From Nissolia schottii (lineage: Eukaryota; Streptophyta; Magnoliopsida; Fabales; Fabaceae): a DNA stretch of 64,000 bases. The DNA lies in the NCBI GenBank assembly GCA_003254905.1, contig QANU01085883.1, positions 35,160 through 99,159 on the forward strand, given 5' to 3'. Each line of letters opens with the position of its first letter. Position 1 is the stretch's first letter. A model generated the notes under the pieces. The model made no database searches and had not been told where the DNA came from. It saw only the letters and a list, made by a program, of their open reading frames with translations. The position numbers were made by a program, and so were the translations under genes. Shown here one piece after another: positions 1 to 10,728 of this stretch.

Positions 1-1125
1 TGAGTCATTTAATTTTTTCAATTTTTGGACTCTTATGGGGATTTTGATTGCATCGTGGATGCGCAATTGGCCACAAAGATATGCATGTGACATTTAATAT
101 TTTGATTCCTCCATGCTATTTACTCCCTCCGGTGTGTTTTACATTTTCTATTTTTTATGGTTTTAAAATATTTATTCATCAATAATATTTAAGTATAATT
201 ATTTTTTTATTTATATTTTTAGTTGTAGCGAAACACTTATTAGTATAATGGATGTCAAGAGAGAAATAATTATATTAAAAATAAAAATTTATTATTTCAT
301 GTAAAGATAATTTTATCAATTTATATTATTTTATATATTTACTAAAATTATTTCTTTTTACTCTAGTACGTGTAGTGTTTAGTTTTAGACAATTAACACA
401 GAACATGGGAAGTAAATTGTTAAAGAAGGCAAGAGAGAAAAAATGAAAAATTAAGAGTAAGGTTGAATATGCTTTTTGGTGCTACAAAAGATCCCGGGAT
501 GGGGCCTGATGGGTGACGGGGGAACAAGGGAGCCAAGAAGCTATTAAGGAACAGANAAACCAAGATATCTGCAAATTTGCAATGTACATGTTGTGTGGAA
601 AACATAACTATTCATTGCATGCATGGGTCGCCTTCAAAAATGTAACTAAACATGGAGAGAGGGGTGAAGAAAGAAAAAAAATAAAAGCAAGCAACAAATA
701 TAGGCTATAGTGGGAAGGGAACCATTGAGAGAGATAATATTGGACCCACAAGCATTTATAATCTCTCACAAGAGGCCAAGGCCCGGATGAGAGAGTTGAG
801 TTTCAAACTTGTGGACATATCATAGATAGATGCATGCAAGAGAAGGAGGCGGATATTATGATTTGAATTTAGACGCAAAGTTAGGGGAAAAGTCTACAAA
901 CACTGCCTTTGTCCTTACTTTGTTACTAGGCCAGTGGGACCGGGACCGGGACCGGGACCAAGTCCAAGTCTCTCTACCCTCTTTATTGTGTGATCTGCAA
1001 ACTCTCTGATGGGTATGCTTCAAGATGGCATTTAGCATTGGAACGGATTTTAGAGGACAATGAAGGGCCATTAGTTTTTAGCCAATGGGAATGCATTTAA
1101 GTACATCATAACATCATCATGTGTC

Positions 1126-1156
<31 letters not shown>

Positions 1157-1305
1157 CTGGATACCTAGAAAGTTGGTAAAAGTTCATGATTTTCAAAATT
1201 GCACAATAACCTCATTGTTTTCTTTTTTTCTTTTTTTGCAAATAGTGATACTTCATTTTTTTTTAGTTAAACCATGTATGTATTTTATAGTTGAACCTGT
1301 TAGTA
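1..1305. other. AT-rich intergenic DNA, no gene
   Basis: No convincing gene on either strand. It holds a 24-base tandem repeat of four GGGACC units (936-959), a long A-run near 1129-1156 and one ambiguous base at 556. A ctccctccg motif near 125 resembles the end of a mariner-like MITE, but I could not find a matching second end. Confidence 0.6.
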
Positions 1306-1529
1306 TACTTCCTCCCTTGTGATTTATTTGTCTACTTTCTTATTTTTGATATTTTCATAGATATTTATTCACATCTTAAATCTAGATCATGTTTTTATTA
1401 ACATATCCCTATTAAATAAACATTCTCTAATTATCATATTTATGCATTACTTCTCTATCAAATAATAATTGTTTTTTTAGCAAAAAAAAAGATTGCTCAC
1501 AATATCTATCATTTTAGGAGTTTGAGGTA
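1306..1529. mobile_element. Possible mariner/Stowaway-like MITE
   Basis: A short AT-rich segment with weakly inverted ends (tacttcctccct on the left, gagtttgaggta on the right) and TA at both edges. This is the general form of plant Tc1/mariner MITEs. The inverted match is poor, so this is only a candidate. Confidence 0.3.
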
Positions 1530-1984
1530 CTATTAATTATTATTATTTTTTTATTTTACCCTTATTTATAGAGTTAGGGTTTTATTTTTAGTTTTTTTTG
1601 GTTTTGTTTTAAATTTAAAACTATTATCAAATTTTAAAGGAAAGATGTTGATTTGAATTCATTTTTTCTTCAAATAAGAAAATAATAATTTATATTCATT
1701 GAGATTGTTAAATTAATAGAAATGCAAGAAAGTGTCAAATCATGGTGGGTAGTTAGATTCATAGTTACCTGATGGGAAAAGACTTTCCTGGTGCAAGCCA
1801 AGTTAGTGACCAACTTGGTCCTAGGCCTTTAATAGAGAGTTTAAATATTCAAAGGAGAGATGACTACTTAGCAATAATGGTAATAGCAAACATGGTGCTC
1901 TATGACTTTTGGATAACTAGGTGCACAATATCTCTATAAATAACACAGATATTTTATTAGTATAAAACAGTCATTTATCTCTTT

Positions 1985-2234
1985 GTGTCTTTAACCATTC
2001 ACCCCCTCTCTTTCAGCCACCTCTCCACCAACAACCACCAGCGCCACCACTACCAAGGCCACCATTAACATGCAGACGTCATCACCATTGCCACCTCGTC
2101 AGCACCACTGTCACCCAACTGGCACCACCCACCACAATCCTCTTTCTTCCCTAACCCTCCTTTTTTTTTCCTCACCAAAATTCATCCATTTCCACCACCA
2201 ATGTGTCTCCCAAACCCAGATTTGTGTACAAGCA
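1985..2234 (+). repeat. CCA-rich dispersed repeat, copy 1
   Basis: A pyrimidine- and CCA-rich stretch with no credible protein. It shares ordered blocks (ggcaccacc, acaatcct, a T-rich run, ctcac) with the complement of 7520-7790, so the two look like opposite-orientation copies of one dispersed repeat, perhaps the leader of a retroelement. The family is not recognised. Confidence 0.4.
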
Positions 2235-2418
2235 GTTAGAAATAAATTAATACATTTAATTAATTTATTTAATATATTGGTGATTGATCTCCGATTGCTT
2301 ATTTCTTATTTAAGTTTATTTTCTTTTTTCAAAACACAAATATAAAATCAACCTCAATTAAAAATAATCAATCAAAGATAAATCACCAATATATTAAATA
2401 TGTTAATTTATTTCTAAC
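2235..2418. mobile_element. Foldback element with long inverted arms
   Basis: The left arm starts gttagaaataaattaa and the right arm ends with its complement. The arms also share atatattggtgatt, and one 12-base insertion interrupts the left arm. The total of about 184 bp has no coding capacity, like a foldback MITE. An alternative is two LTR ends of opposite orientation placed head to head. Confidence 0.5.
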
Positions 2419-5280
2419 CCAAGCCACTTATTTACAACAGAAAGGGTTTTTTTATAATTAGAGCTTTCACAAAAATTATAATACAGGATTGTGGAATGAT
2501 CCAGAACTCATGCTCTTTTATAAAAGCAACATATGAAATTAAGTGCCTCCTTGATCTGTGAGATCATGGTTATTAAAATCATCAGTTAACTCGTAAACTT
2601 GTACGGGTTTACGTTCCTAGGTAATAAAATCGAGCTGACTCGCATGTAAACTTGTTTCTAGGTAAACTCGCATAAAATTGCGAGTTTACTGCTGAGTTCA
2701 CGAGTTTACCACAGTGTGGTTTTTTTTTTAAGGACAAAACAAGGTTGATGTTGTTTTGCATGTTTATGAGTTTTTAGATTTAGGTCATTTGAGTGTTTTA
2801 GAGTTATCATTTACAGTTGTGCCTGCAATTGTGCTTCGTTGTGCTCCTCCATCGTGCTCCGTCGTTGCTTTTGCTCTATCGCTAATCCATCGTAATTCGT
2901 ATGTATTTCGTCCTTTGCTCAGGGATCTTTTCTACCAAGGTGCGTGGCCTCTAAATCGCTATTTGTGCATTACTGTTCTGAATTGGAGACATCATCGTCA
3001 CATACTCGCTTCCTGTGATGTTCAGTAGTCAGTACTATGGAACTTGTAACATCCCGATTTTTCTTAGAAAAATAATCATAACCGTAATTATTAAATTAAT
3101 TTTTCTAATCATGATGAGAGAATTAAAATGGGAAATTATTAAGTAGAATATCCCTAGGAGATAAGACGTGTCGCGATAGGAAGTTCGGCTGACAGCCGAA
3201 CGGCCGCTGTACGCCGATAGAATTTCTGACGTACAAAAGGTGTCTGTGAAAATACTCTTCCGCGGGAAAATTCACAAACATCTTTAAATATTAGTACCCT
3301 TAGGTAGGGGAGAATTAGAGGATCGCGACGGTATAAACAGAATATTTTTCGGACGACCGTGCGAGACGCACCAATACTGCGAGCGATAAAACACGAGCGA
3401 ATCGGAACCGTAAGAAAATGAAATTTCAGTAGCTAGAGCTGAAGTGCTGCACGGTCTAGAGCTGGGGTTTGTCCAAAATTATCCCCTAAATCATGCTTCC
3501 ACACTTACATCACCATTACTTGTCTTACACACTTAACCAAATTACATCATGAGCCATACCCATGCCCATACCTCCCACTATTCATTACCTTTTTCTAAAT
3601 CCTAAAATTTAAGTAATTTCCCTCACCATCAGCCTCCCAAAAACCGAGACTCCTCTTCCAAAACTCCAAGCAAAATATCATTTCTCATCTTCTCCAAAAC
3701 ACACTAAGCCAAACCTCAAGAACACCGCCAAACCCTCAAGAGTTCAAGCACATTTCCTTCTCCTTCCACCTTCCATCAAAACCGAAACCACAGCCCTCAA
3801 GTCTCCTCATCTTAGCTTCATTTTCTTACACCCACTACCAAGAGGAACAACATCATCCTCTTCATTGTGCAAGGTCCTCACCTTGGAGAAAAGAGGAGTT
3901 CAAGCTTTAGAAGACAACAAGGCTTGTAGGACTTCATTCAAAACTTCCCTCACCACCACCACCAAGTTTTCTACAGGTGGGTAGTACCATCACCCCTGTC
4001 TATGGGATGTTATTGTATGCTTATGTGTATCTTGAGTAGGAAAAATTAGAAATGTTATAAGGATAAATATTACTGTTTCATGTTGAATATATTTACGTTG
4101 TTTCATGATTCTTGAACATTCATGTTGTTGCTCAGGTACTGCTGGAATATGGGTGTGAACATGGATGAGTGCAAGAGAACGAGAGAAAATAAGTCAGGAG
4201 CTGGGCGCCGAGCTTTCCGCGGAGAGGGACAGAGAGGAGTCTAGAGAGTTGAAGAGCGGGCGTCAGTAGTGGTTCCCTGGAAGGTTTCTTAGTGGTTTCT
4301 GCGGAGGATGCCCTAGAGTGGGAGAGTGGATTCCCTAGAATCGTTAAGTGGTTCCCTGGAGAGTGTGCTGAGTGAACACTAGGAAAGGTGCGAAAAGGGT
4401 TCCGCGGAGGATCCCTGAAGTACGCTGAGAGGGTTACCTGGAGAGTTGAGTGAGAACCAGAACTTTGTGTTGAGTGGGCACCAAAAATGGTGTTGAGTGA
4501 GGTCCCCGGAGGATCCCTGGAGAGCTGAGAGGGTCACGAGCAGAATGTTGAGTGGGCACCAGAAATGGTGTTGAGTGGGTTCCGCGGAGGATCCCTGGAG
4601 AGCTGAGAGGGTTACGTGAAGAGTGTTGAGTGGGCACCAGGAGTTGTGCTGAGTAGGTTCTGCGGAGGTTCCTTAGAGTGATTAGTGGCTCCCTGGAGAG
4701 TAGACCGAGTGAGCACCAGTAGTGGTGACGGAGTAGGGTTCCGCGGAGGAACCCTAGGACGGATGAGCGAACTCCCGATGTTTCAGACTAGCGCCAGTAG
4801 CGGTGCCAAGTGGGTTCCACGGAGATCCCCCGGAATGGTTGAGTAACCCCTAGAGAATTGCTTAGTGGGTTCCGCGAAGGTTCCCTAGCATTGATGGTGG
4901 TTTCCGAGCAAGGGGTTCCGAGGTCCATTATATTCCAACAAGCACTTAGCAGCAGAAGTTCATGTGATAAGTTTATAATGTTATTTGTGTTACTATGAGC
5001 CACCTAAGGGTGAAGAGAACAAAGATATGAGCATCGAGTCGTGCATGCATCATGACCACTAGAGACTATGCTATGAACAAGGTTAATGAATGAATAAAAT
5101 AATGAACGTAAGAACCAGATTAGTACAGAAAGATAAAGTGCATGAGAAGATGAGATATGATGAATGAGAAGACGTTAACCCGGATGAGCCGGTACGCGTA
5201 AGGAAAAGAAAGCATATGATACCGATTAACTAAAATGTTAAAGTTCATGCATAGTGCGCAAGAGCAGGGTCGAAGGGAAC

Positions 5281-5450
5281 GCAGGCCTTATGTACGTCAC
5301 CATGCTCATAAGGAACGCACGGGGCTCGATTACGTCACCAGGCTCATAAGGAACGCATGGGACACGATCACCTTGCACACATACCTATGTGATTAAAGCG
5401 TCGTTATGTCTCGACCATGTCACCATGCTCATAAGGAACGCATGGGGCAA
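5281..5450 (+). repeat. Tandem gctcataaggaacgca hairpin repeat in LTR
   Basis: Three imperfect copies of gtcaccatgctcataaggaacgcatggg. The first forms a 7-bp stem, ccttatg (5286-5292) with cataagg (5307-5313), around a 14-base loop. It occupies the same part of the LTR as the hairpin array at 31487-31750. Confidence 0.6.
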
Positions 5451-5712
5451 GGTCACCAGGCCTACATATATGAGTAGTAGTATCAGAACGGTCAAGGATA
5501 GAAAGCACGAGAACTTAGTAAGAAAGACTAGTTCCCTGTCACCTAGTAACTAGATAAAGCCGCCCAGGAACTTAGGCAAGAAATAACTGGTAGGATGTCT
5601 ATATGCATGAACACTTAGAGATCTCCTGGACGGCCAGAGCATATATGAGTAACCAGCCTCACCTATGCCATAGTCAACCACTGAGAACCACCGTTCTCAC
5701 CCCCACTCACTT

Positions 5713-5778
5713 ATGGCTTCAGGCGAGATAGATGACGTCCCCGCCGAGGAAGAGGCAGATCGTGCGCAGCAGATTTAG
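5713..5778 (+). CDS. Tiny acidic ORF after the conserved LTR hairpin
   Basis: A 21-codon frame starting MASGEIDDVPAEEE, 14 bases after the TGAGAAC/GTTCTCA hairpin and the ctcacccccactc motif. Frames starting at the same place occur in the LTRs at 23711, 56623 and, on the minus strand, 51512. All are short and acidic. It may be a conserved leader peptide or chance. It overlaps the longer ORF at 5732 in another frame. Confidence 0.3.
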   Translation: MASGEIDDVPAEEEADRAQQI

Positions 5779-6265
5779 GACAGTAGACCCTGAGACAGGG
5801 GAGGAGGCAGAGCTTTGGTCAGTCCTAGTAATGAATTGTCCCACACCTTGCCATGTCGCGCCACCGGTACTCCCCGAGCCAGAGACTTCCGCCAACGGCG
5901 AGCCCATTCCGTATGAAAAGGACGTGGAGGTCGACCCAGTTTCTGTGAGATTGCGACCGCCCAAGACATACCAGCAGACTGCACGGATGAGGACTGCCAG
6001 AGACTATCGCCGTCAGTTCGCGCCTCGCACTCCCAGCCACGAGGCAGGTCCATCCTACGGCCACCGAGACCCGCCAGATGTACCAGTGCCTTCCTCACTT
6101 GAGGAGGAGTATCCTCGGGTAGCCATGGAGGAAGATGACGAGGAGGATGAGCCGGAGCCGGAGCCGGAGTACGAGCCAGAGGGGTTAGAGCCGGAGGAGG
6201 ATCCAGAGGAGGACCCCGAGGAGGATCCGGGGGAGGATTTCAGCGAGGACGAGCTAGAGACCTGA
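5732..6265 (+). CDS. 177-residue LTR-embedded ORF, basic head and acidic tail
   Basis: An open frame lying wholly within the LTR. The first residues are basic (MTSPPRKRQ), the middle is proline-rich, and residues from about 130 are almost all Glu, Asp and Pro in a repeating EEDP pattern. No enzymatic domain or membrane segment is visible. The truncated LTR copy at 10873-10995 has a frame with a similar acidic tail (start MEEDPREAEEEE, end near KKDPEGQ), so the coding character recurs. Copies at 21097 and 54460 have lost it. It could be a short element-encoded protein or a low-complexity GAG/GAT-rich tract that happens to be open. I do not recognise it. Confidence 0.35.
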   Translation: MTSPPRKRQIVRSRFRTVDPETGEEAELWSVLVMNCPTPCHVAPPVLPEPETSANGEPIPYEKDVEVDPVSVRLRPPKTYQQTARMRTARDYRRQFAPRTPSHEAGPSYGHRDPPDVPVPSSLEEEYPRVAMEEDDEEDEPEPEPEYEPEGLEPEEDPEEDPEEDPGEDFSEDELET

Positions 6266-7519
6266 CCAACACTATATCCAGACCCTGTCATCAGATACCA
6301 CCCTTTTTGCTAGTAGCCCGCGCATTATGTGTATTTTGATGTATTCTATTTTGTAGCCACTGATAGTATGTATGGGCTTAGAGTATGTCTAGCCCTTTTG
6401 ATGTATTTACAGTATTTATGATATGTACTCATGACTTCTTGACATGTATGATATTGGCTGTTGGACCCACTTGGTGCTATTTACTTTACTGTTCACGTAT
6501 GTATGTGTATGACAGACGACGCACTTATTTATCTGTTATACGACTATTTGGGACTTATGATAGTTCACACGCATGGCTCTAGTTTGACGCATGATAATAA
6601 CTTATGTTCAAAAAAAAATGGGTCCTTATCTTCAGTTAACTTAATTATTTTTCGAAGTAAAGTAGGGACTACCAGTATTCCTACACAGCAGATAACAACC
6701 TAGCAGACGTAGATTATGACTTAAACATAAGCTGCTAACCTAGGGTGTTACAGAACTCGTTGGTATCTTCAGTGTTTATGTTGTTGTGTGTGTGATCTCC
6801 TGGATATTTGTGTTCTTGAAGGTTCCAGAAACAAAGGGAATGCCCCTCGAAGTCATCACTGAATTCTTTGTTGTCGGCTTGAAGCAGGCTACTTCTGTCA
6901 AGAATGAATGACATTGTTCTTTATATTCGTTTGCTATATTGGTTGTTCAACACACCGCCTCTCTTTTGTGTTGATAAATTTTGCTTGTCATTAAGTTTAT
7001 GTGGAGGATGATATTTTCTAGTTCAAACATATGTATTATGTATGAATTGAACTTAGAACTCATATATTTCATCTTTATTTGTGCTTTGTTATGGAGGTAA
7101 ATGTATTTATGAATTTCAAGTTTTATTAAATATATTTTTGTATCATAATAATTTTTTAATATTTTTTAATAATAGGTAAACTCGAACGGGTTTACGATCC
7201 GAGTTTACGGAGGCTCCACGGATTTACTTAGACTCGCGAGTTTGATAACCATGTGTGAGATGGAACTAAGGAGAAAGAAAGAGGAAGAATTGACCACTTG
7301 ATCTCATACTATGATTGATTTATGGTTTGGAAACCATTGAACCACATGACTGGGTTAAAAAGGCCTTTTCTTCTCAATCCAAATGACAGTTTTTAACATG
7401 TCATCACTTTGATCTCGTGAGCTTTTGGTTGAAGCTGCCAAGATATTTTGGTTTTGTGAGGCTAGAATCTCTGGAAATTAGGATGGGTTAGCTGCTTGGA
7501 ATTTTGCAATAGCTTTGAA

Positions 7520-7790
7520 CTTTTTATTTTTTTGGTTTTCTATTTTCGTAGAAACAGATAGGAAAGAATTGGGTTTGAGTGAGAAAAATAAAAAAGGAAG
7601 GTTAAAGAGAAAAAGGATTGTGGTGGTGCCAATGGGTTGCGGAGGTGGAGGTGGTGGCGTCAAAAGGTCGCGAACGCGGTGGTGCAAGAGGTGTCGCCGG
7701 TGAGTTAACAGTGGCGCTAGAGGTAGGATAGTGACACCCATGGTTGTCACTTGGAGAAGTGGATGAAGGAGAGAAGAATGAGTAGTTGTA
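7520..7790 (-). repeat. CCA-rich dispersed repeat, copy 2 (inverted)
   Basis: The complement matches the CCA-rich tract at 1985-2234 in several ordered blocks. A minus-strand frame through it is proline- and leucine-rich but runs into the neighbouring SINE, so I do not treat it as a gene. Confidence 0.4.
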
Positions 7791-7842
7791 AAACTTAAAA
7801 AAAAATAAAAAATAGAAGGACTCTTTGGTAATAATAAAATAT

Positions 7843-8598
7843 CTTTTTTTTTTAGGTTGCCTCTTAATCCGGGTTGACCCGTGTCGCGCGTCTGGTTATG
7901 GTGGGTGAGTCTTCCAGCGGAGATAACTGCCATGGTTATTAAACTCTCGAGTTAACTCGTAAACTCTTACGAGTTTACGATTTTACTACACGAAACGAGT
8001 TAACACTTAGGTAAACTCTTTTTTGGTAAACTCGTACGAGTTTAAGTAAACTTTCGATTCTACTAGCGAGTTTACGTGTTAAAATTTATCTACGAGTTTA
8101 CGAGTTTACCTCAAAATGTACAAATTTTGTAACTTTGTTAGATACTTACCTCAATTTGTTTATATTAGATAATATATATTGAGTTTATTTAGCTAATTTC
8201 ATATATTTATCATAATTGATCTATGTTTTATTGAACTATAAAATAATACTGATATTGAATAAAATATGATATAATTACTAAGTGTCATACATTAAGGTGT
8301 ATTTTATGATATTTCTTTCATTAATTTAATTTAAAGTTAACATTATTCAATTTTAATTATAAATACAATATTTAATCAAGTTTAGTTCCTAGTTATATTG
8401 CTTATAACATAATTTTTTACGTATGTAAACTCATACGAGTTTACGAGTCGAGTTTACGATTCGAGTTTGCTGAGACTCCACGAGTTTACTTAAACTCTCG
8501 AGTTTGACAACCTTGATAACTGCATACACAAAATTTCGAACTTGGGACCTTGCTTAAGTGATACCAACCCCACTTACCACTTGGATCAACCCCATTTG
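7843..8598 (-). mobile_element. tRNA-derived SINE, interrupted by a hAT element
   Basis: On the minus strand the head (8598 leftwards) reads gttgatccaagtggtaag, an A-box-like segment, then ggtcccaagttcgaa, a B-box-like segment (complement of 8535-8547). The body continues beyond the inserted hAT copy (7931-8515) and ends in an A-rich tail near 7843-7856. Without the insertion the unit is about 160 bp, right for a plant SINE transcribed by RNA polymerase III. Target duplications are not clear because A and T runs flank both ends. Confidence 0.55.
7931..8515. mobile_element. Small hAT element, CATGGTTAT family
   Basis: 585 bp with inverted ends catggttattaaactctcg and gagtttgacaaccttg, and a perfect 8-bp duplication ATAACTGC (7923-7930 and 8516-8523). 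The subterminal DNA is packed with CGAGTTTAC/GTAAACTCG words. No coding capacity. It shares termini with the element at 2565-7253. Confidence 0.8.
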
Positions 8599-8639
8599 TA
8601 AAAAAAAAAAAAAAAAATCTCTTATTTATAGAAATATTA

Positions 8640-9337
8640 GGACTATGTAATCCAAAAAATAAAGAGGATTATGTTAGCCGTTATTTAACAATAATTGTGT
8701 TTGTGTATAGATCTACCTTAAAGTTTTATGAATGACGACAAACAATGGGCGTCATATCTCCATCCCTATTTTCCTGTTCTTCTTAAACACGAAAACTATT
8801 TGGGATTTGATGAAAATTTTTAGAAGATAAAAAGATGAGGGAGAGGTCCTTTGTTAGGATCATTAGGAGCTGGAATTTGATGGTTGTGGAAGCAATGGTC
8901 AAAGGTCAAGCAGTGGGTGGTGGAGAGGGTGCGCGACGGCGGCGACACCACTTTCCTATAGCAGCAGATCTGATTCGAATGGGGTTTAGATTTGATTTGG
9001 TTAAGAAGAAAGCAAATGAAACCCATTTGTTTTGTTGATTTTCTTTGTTTTTCTTAGATCTGATCCAAAGATCTAATTGAATATGGTTTTTTTTGTGTGT
9101 TAGAAATAAGTTAGTATATTTAATATATCTGTCATTGATTTTGATTTATTTATAATAAATTTAAGTTGATTTAATTTGATTCTATCATTTAAGTTATGAT
9201 TCTATTATTGACCTATATATTGACACCTCATTGTAACCATTAGATACGCACAACTCTCATAATACAATTCTCTGTAATCTTTGTTGTGTCCTATTACCCG
9301 TTCATTCAAGAGGTTTAACAAAGTGTTCTCTAATGAC
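8640..9337. other. Non-coding; possible short solo LTR at 9098-9320
   Basis: No gene. The part starting tgttagaaataag (9098) and ending gtttaaca (9320), with tatata near 9213, resembles a small copia-type LTR, but its flanks (ttgtg and aagtg) do not form a clean target duplication. Confidence 0.25.
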
Positions 9338-9953
9338 TAGGGGTGAACACGGGTTGTACCCAACCCGCCAACCCACCAAATCCGACCCAATCCAACCCGT
9401 TCGGGTCGGGTACGACGGGTCGGCGGGTCCGACCCGCACGATCCGCTTAGTTAGATGGACTGAGTCTCGGGTTGCTGTTGCCCAACCCGACCCGACCCGC
9501 AACCCGATTATATATATTATATTATATTATTATTATTATTATTATTATATTATATTATATACTACCCAATACCCATTCTCCTAGCCATTCTCCCACATCC
9601 TTTCCTCTTCCTATCACAGACTCCCTCACCCTCCACTCGTCTCCCTCCGTTCGCCTCATTCTTTGTTTTTTTTGTTTACTTTTTGTTATGGTTAGTTGTA
9701 TTCTGTGTGTATGTGATTGTTGCAGGAAAATGGTGGAAAATAGTGAGGGAACTTCACTGTGTATGGGTTATGGGATTGCAGGAAAATTGTGAAAAATGGG
9801 GGCGGGTCACCCTCCTAACCCAATCCAACTCGGGCGGGTGGTGGGTCTGGCGGGTACCCATTTTAAAATGCCGATTTTTACCTGACCCGACCCGCCCGCC
9901 ACAGCGCGGGTCAAGTCGGTGATATGACCCGACCCGACCCATGTTCACCCCTA
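9338..9953. mobile_element. hAT-type MITE with GACCCGACCC subterminal repeats
   Basis: 616 bp. Inverted ends taggggtgaacacggg and catgttcacccct, with a perfect 8-bp duplication CTAATGAC (9330-9337 and 9954-9961). Both subterminal regions are GC-rich arrays of acccgacccg/gggtcgggt, in strong contrast with the AT-rich centre, which has an ATT microsatellite near 9515-9560. This is the form of a non-autonomous hAT element; the ORFs across it are chance frames. Confidence 0.85.
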
Positions 9954-10152
9954 CTAATGACATTTTTATTAAATTTCTAAAGAAAGTTTCAATTTTTTCT
10001 TTTTTCCGTAAAGGTAAGGGAACACAAATTTCAATAAATCTAGAAGAAAGAAGAAGAATTTTTTAGGATTTGATCTTACGAATTGTTCATGTTCCCTAGA
10101 AGGTTGTGGCACTAAAAGGTGATACGGGGGCGCACCATCGTTGACCACTGTC

Positions 10153-10728
10153 CAAGGTTATCAAACTTGAAAGTTTAAGTAAAGTCGTGAAGGCTCAGCA
10201 AACTCGAATCGTAAACTCGTAAGAGTTTACATATGTAAAAAATATATGTTATAAGCAATATAATTAAGAACTAAACATGATTAAATTTTGTATTCATAAT
10301 TGACATTGAATAATGTTAACTTTAAAATAAAATAAATGAAAAAAAAATATCATAAAATATACTTTAATGCATGACACTTAATTATGTCATACTTTATTCT
10401 GTGCATGTATTACTTTATAATTTGATAAAACATAACTCAATTATGATAAATATATAAAATCGGTTTAGTAAAATCAATAAATATGGTCTAACACACACAA
10501 AATCAACTAAGTATCTAAACAAGTTACCAAATTTATACATCTTGAGGTAAAATCGCAAACTCGTAGGTAGATTTTAAGGTAGATTTTAACTAGTAAACTC
10601 GCTAGTAAAATCGAGAGTTTACTTAAACTCGTACAGATTTACCGAAAAAGAGTTTACATGAGTGTTAACTCGTTTTGTGTTGTAAAATCGTAAACTCTTA
10701 TATTTAACTCGAGAGTTTAATAACCATG
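10153..10728. mobile_element. Small hAT element, CATGGTTAT family, inverted copy
   Basis: 576 bp, starting caaggttatcaaac and ending gtttaataaccatg, with an 8-bp duplication differing at one base (ccactgtc at 10145-10152, ccactttc at 10729-10736). The sequence is largely the complement of 7931-8515, so two copies of the same MITE lie in opposite orientation about 1.6 kb apart. Confidence 0.78.

Larger units (their letters stand above)
3045..6752 (+). mobile_element. Solo LTR, TGTAACATCCC family, full length
   Basis: It begins TGTAACATCCC and ends GGGTGTTACA, with a perfect 5-bp target duplication, GAACT (3040-3044 and 6753-6757). At 3708 bp with no internal domain it is a solo LTR of a long-LTR Ty3 retrotransposon; Tekay/Del-like is my inference from terminus and length. 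Landmarks shared with other copies in the window are a ggtgggtagtac...ctatg block near 3975, a repeated gctcataaggaacgca segment (5281-5450), the TGAGAAC/GTTCTCA hairpin (5682-5699), a small ORF, and a 3' tail with gacttaaacataagc. It interrupts the captured transporter fragment, so it is younger than the hAT element. Confidence 0.85.
2913..6911 (+). pseudogene. Captured 3' fragment of a tonoplast monosaccharide transporter (TMT/TST type)
   Basis: The first part (2913-3044) has a frame reading IFSTKVRGL, a stop, IAICALLF, a stop, then IGDIIVTYSLPVM. The second part (6753-6911) reads WIFVFLK then VPETKGMPLEVITEFF and ends in TGA at 6909-6911. These match the last transmembrane helices and C-terminus of major-facilitator vacuolar sugar/H+ antiporters of the TMT/TST group; VPETKGMPLEVITEFF is characteristic. 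The parent family moves glucose and sucrose into the vacuole, but this fragment cannot: it lacks most of the protein, has two in-frame stops and a frameshift near 3030, and is split by a 3.7-kb LTR. It lies inside a hAT element, so it was most likely captured from a functional locus elsewhere. The 5' limit of homology is approximate; sequence just upstream (2730-2912) may be other captured DNA. Confidence 0.8.
2565..7253. mobile_element. hAT-type element with captured host gene, split by an LTR
   Basis: The termini catggttattaaa and gataaccatg are inverted. The element is flanked by a perfect 8-bp target duplication, TGTGAGAT (2557-2564 and 7254-7261), the size made by hAT transposases. Subterminal regions repeat short AAACTCG/CGAGTTTAC words on both strands, as hAT transposase binding regions often do. 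Without the nested LTR (3045-6752) and its duplicated target the element is about 976 bp, far too short for a transposase, so it is non-autonomous. Its interior carries a fragment of a sugar-transporter gene, making it a Pack-hAT-like gene-capturing element. Related elements lie at 7931-8515 and 10153-10728. Confidence 0.8.

Noticed and set aside
7478..7933. 151-codon minus-strand ORF with proline-rich middle
   Set aside because: It runs from the SINE through a CCA-rich dispersed repeat; composition explains it and no domain is visible.
9338..9953. CRISPR-like or telomere-like short repeats (gacccgaccc)
   Set aside because: This is plant nuclear DNA, the repeats are not regularly spaced, and they are subterminal motifs of a transposon.
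9333..9963. ORFs within the GACCCGACCC-rich region
   Set aside because: They lie inside a hAT MITE whose ends and 8-bp duplication are clear.
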